Assembly: GCA_020055645.1 (NCBI GenBank)
Contig: CM034547.1
Span: forward strand, 8,231,280 to 8,295,279
Source of the DNA: Tomocerus qinae
Taxonomy: Eukaryota; Arthropoda; Collembola; Entomobryomorpha; Tomoceridae
Direction of reading: 5' to 3'
Length of the DNA stretch: 64,000 bases
Shown: positions 61,112 through 64,000 of the stretch, one piece after another
Position numbering within the stretch: the first letter of the stretch is position 1
Layout: each line of letters opens with the position of its first letter
Notes under the pieces: generated by a model
Told to the model about the DNA's origin: nothing
Seen by the model: the letters and a program-made list of their open reading frames with translations, nothing else
Databases searched by the model: none
Translations under genes and position numbers: made by a program

Positions 61112-64000
61112 TTAATCAAAATTTTGTCGGTCATCAATGAAGTCTTGGAGCCTTCGTGCGAATACCTTAGATGGTACTTGTACCTGCTCAACAGCTCCAA
61201 CTTCTTCTGCAAGTAGACGTTTAGCAGCTTTGGGTCTGTAACATTCAAATCAACGCTTTGTTTTTATTAGTTGTACCTTTATTATTGTAAATAGGAATAT
61301 TATTTATACCGTATGATAAAAACTAGTAGTTCAAAATAACTTTTAAGCAACTTTTTAACATTCGTTTTAACTTTTTAATTGTTCTAAATGAAACGAAAAT
61401 GTGAAATAAAAATTACTTTGTATCAGCAACTTGAACCATAGCATTAATGGCTCTGAGATTGTTATTTGGGCTCCGATTGAAACTGTATCGTAGTTGCTTA
61501 GAAGGTGAAGGCGTCTTTGCACCCCGAAGAGGTCGTAGAAAAACTGAATGCTTACTGCACACTTTACGGCAAGGTGACAAAGGCGTCGCTTTCAGATGGG
61601 GCACCGGTGACAAAGGAACTATGGATTCCTCCTAAAACATTTTTGTACGTTAGGTAACGGAAATAACTTATCTTGCCTTTTAAAGTTAAATAAATTATCA
61701 TAACCAAACTTACTGTCTTGTTAGAAAACTTCAAAGCATATTTCTGCATTCGTCCAATGAATATGGTATTGTAAAATTTGATGAGATCTCCTCTTTCGTC
61801 AGGTTTGTTTAACAAAACACTGCGGTACACATGTGAAGCAGACTGAGGCTGTAGTCTGTAGCATCTCATGATTTCTGTGAATGTCTTCTCATTTCCCACA
61901 ACCTTCAAATAAATAGAACATCATTCATTAAAACTAAATCATTATAACGACAACAAGACAAAATCACCAGGCCCATCGTTTCACCGATTAATCATTAAAC
62001 TCTATATATTGTGTAGTAAGTGGGACGTTGGAACTACAACTTGGTAACGCTAGCTAACATAGCATTTTTCAATTCAACGAAGTTGAATAATATAATAATA
62101 TATCATTGTAATCAAATGTCATAAGAAAAGTCAAAAGTATCTCATTTTAGTTACACACCATTTACGGTATTGAAAAACTTGCCTAAAATAGAACTACAAG
62201 AACAAACAAAATGCACACGAATAGTAAAAAAAGAACAATGCACTGGCACTAACCTTTGATACAACATATACACAGCACATGACGATTTGATCTAAATGAC
62301 GACTCTTCATTAACTCTTCCACATAATTAACAATAGCCTGTTGGAAACATGTCCAAATCTTCCTCAATACTTCATCTTCAACGGTCAAGTTCTTGCACAA
62401 GTCTTGAAGTCTTACGAATCCCAAATGATAAAATTTACGAAAAAATAAGGCAGTAGAGTTTCCTCGTTTAGGTTTGTCTCCATGTTTCGACGGTAAAACA
62501 ACGCCAAGAATCTGAGAGCTCGTTTTATCTTGAATAATGAGCGTAGATTGATTCGTCCCACCAACAGCGACGGGTACACATTTCTCTCCAGAAGGGGCTA
62601 AAAATTGACATAAACATTACCGTCAAAATACACAAGAAATTCATATTGCAACTTTAATTTTCACATCCTTAAAGACTTAGCTTACTTTTAATAACGGCAT
62701 AACGTTTTGGCCCATCGGAATTTCCAGAACCATTTTCACCAGTTTTTGTAATTTGAGATGGCAAAAATACTTCCTCGCAAGAAGGAATAGGCTCATTTCT
62801 TTGGGCCAAGGCCTCCCAAAGTGGACTGTCGGCCCTCCAAGCTAATTCCTCCAATACCTTTTCTTCAACCTAATAAAAATTTGGGGCTTACTTTTTTCGC
62901 TCCTAACGACAAATATTATTTCATTTGATTAAATTCATGAACATACCTGACTCAAATGCTTTACTACGTCTCTGCATAGATTTTCTTCGGCTCTAACAAC
63001 AACTTCGATAACTTTAAAAAAATAATAGCCTGGCAAGTTAAAGATATCCAAAATCCACGGAAAGCGTCGCTGTGAATTATATGAATAAAGAATGATTTCC
63101 AAGCTGCAAGCAAATAGACTCGTGTGGAAAGAGTCTTCTTCCATAATTTCCTAAAGTAATATCCATTTTTATTTAACGTTTATTTTACTTTATATAGAAT
63201 GATTTCTACAAACAAGTATGGTTGTATTGTAAATTAAATATTTAATACTCACGGTTAATTCAGCTTTTTCAACCCGTAACTTATTTTCGCTGGTAAGGAT
63301 ACTCTCCAACAAGCGATAGTATAATGTTTGCCCCAACTGACTTCTGTAATGTGCGAATTCGACATGAAGTCCAGGCTGATTATCATGTTTATTTGAGTAT
63401 TGGTCACAGAAAACGTCGCTCAATTTTTTAAGCCGATCTGTCATTGCTGGAATGGGATTACGAGTGCAACTTTCAAGAACTTCCCTAAGTTGTGCGCTTG
63501 GTTCGGCATTGCGTCCACTCAAAAGTGCCTGGTAATTAAAAGTATGAAATTTATTTTCGACATTTTTCGAGAACAGCTAATATGCAATCAGATCATTAAA
63601 TGAACACACCTGAAGACGGCTCACAGTTTGAGTCGCGGTGCTAATTGGTGAACTTATAGGCTCATCTTTTTCCAAAATGTATTTTTTGCAAGTTAATGGA
63701 GTGGAAGGCATCAAGTGACGAAGCTAAAAGAACACCACCCAAAAATTTACTTTGGAGTAACTAATGAAGTCCTATTCTATAATTATTAATTATACATAAT
63801 TTTACGATTTTGCTAAAGAGTAAAATAAAGTATCATACTTCCTGCAAAGGTGGATAAGTTTTTGAGGCAGATTGTTTTTCTAGAGATTTGATGAAATCTC
63901 CATAATGGGAATCCATTCCAAAGTCAGCCTGCCTTTCGGCAGATAAATACATCCTTTCATCGAAATCCCCTTCAGTTAGTACATATTCTTCATATTCTTT
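61112..64000 (-). CDS. Retinoblastoma-like pocket protein (p107/p130 family), C-terminal part (partial)
   Basis: Nine exons on the minus strand, in transcript order: 64000-63839 (continues outside), 63723-63610, 63528-63253, 63150-62947, 62869-62686, 62597-62254, 61902-61714, 61631-61417 and 61235-61112; 603 residues here. Landmarks match RBL1/RBL2 in order: LTEGDFDERMYL, MPSTPLTCKKYI, STATQTVSRLQ, pocket A (FAHYRSQLGQTLYYRLLESIL, FHTSLFACSLEIILYSY), LAWRADSPLWEAL, a short spacer, and pocket B (LFFRKFYHLGFVRLQDLC, KIWTCFQQAIVNYVEELM, HLDQIVMCCVYVVSK, TEIMRCYRLQPQSASHVYRSVL, ERGDLIKFYNTIFIG). The tail has several SP/TP sites, an RxL-type word (AKRLLAEE) and ends ARRLQDFIDDR, matching human RLQDVANDR. 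Pocket proteins bind E2F/DP and LxCxE proteins to repress cell-cycle genes, and are turned off by cyclin/CDK phosphorylation. The fly counterpart is Rbf. One exon ends with a GTTAGT donor. Confidence 0.94.

Overview
This window looks like nuclear DNA from an arthropod. The genes are split by many short introns with GT/AG borders. The non-coding DNA is AT-rich. One gene encodes a chitin-binding cuticle protein of the CPAP1 type, a family known from arthropods. The conserved genes all have animal orthologues. I cannot name the species; a non-dipteran hexapod or another pancrustacean fits, but that is a guess. I saw no bacterial operon, CRISPR array, provirus or intact transposon.

Layout, left to right. 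1-695 (-): the 5' end of an attractin/distracted-like gene (signal peptide, CUB, start of EGF), cut by the window edge. An unrecognised 73-residue ORF lies just upstream. 1671-4373 (+): a complete LanC-like (LANCL) gene in nine exons. 7101-13318 (+): a complete TMCO4/DUF726 gene in eleven exons with a long first intron. 15771-16602 (-): a small two-module granulin gene. 16.7-35.9 kb: about 19 kb without a recognisable gene, holding only scattered hairpins and chance ORFs. 35959-39148 (+): a secreted CPAP1 protein with one chitin-binding domain and a very long Q/P/R/N-rich tail.

The right third is dense with chromatin and cell-cycle genes. 41281-50525 (+) is Jarid2, the PRC2 cofactor (JmjN, ARID, a JmjC lacking the iron ligands, C5HC2), with a very long Ser/Lys/Glu-rich N-terminal half. 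51563-52286 (-) is Blos4 (BLOC-1 subunit 4). 53349-61006 (+) is the condensin I subunit NCAPD2. 61112-64000 (-) is the 3' part of a p107/p130-type retinoblastoma-like pocket protein gene. Jarid2/Blos4 and NCAPD2/Rbl are tail-to-tail pairs, and Blos4/NCAPD2 is head-to-head.

Exon borders were set by hand from GT/AG sites, reading phase and remembered family sequence; for every complete gene the coding exons sum to a multiple of three. The most interesting observations are: the conserved QRKFAQ segment in Jarid2, which contains the PRC2-methylated lysine of the vertebrate protein; two stop-free, in-frame introns (Jarid2 and NCAPD2); three kinds of tandem or hairpin repeat inside Jarid2 introns that share an ACTTTC/GAAAGT core with other introns here; and a TCAGTT initiator-like motif 73-89 bases before the ATG of three genes. 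I did not find a clearly undescribed multi-gene system.
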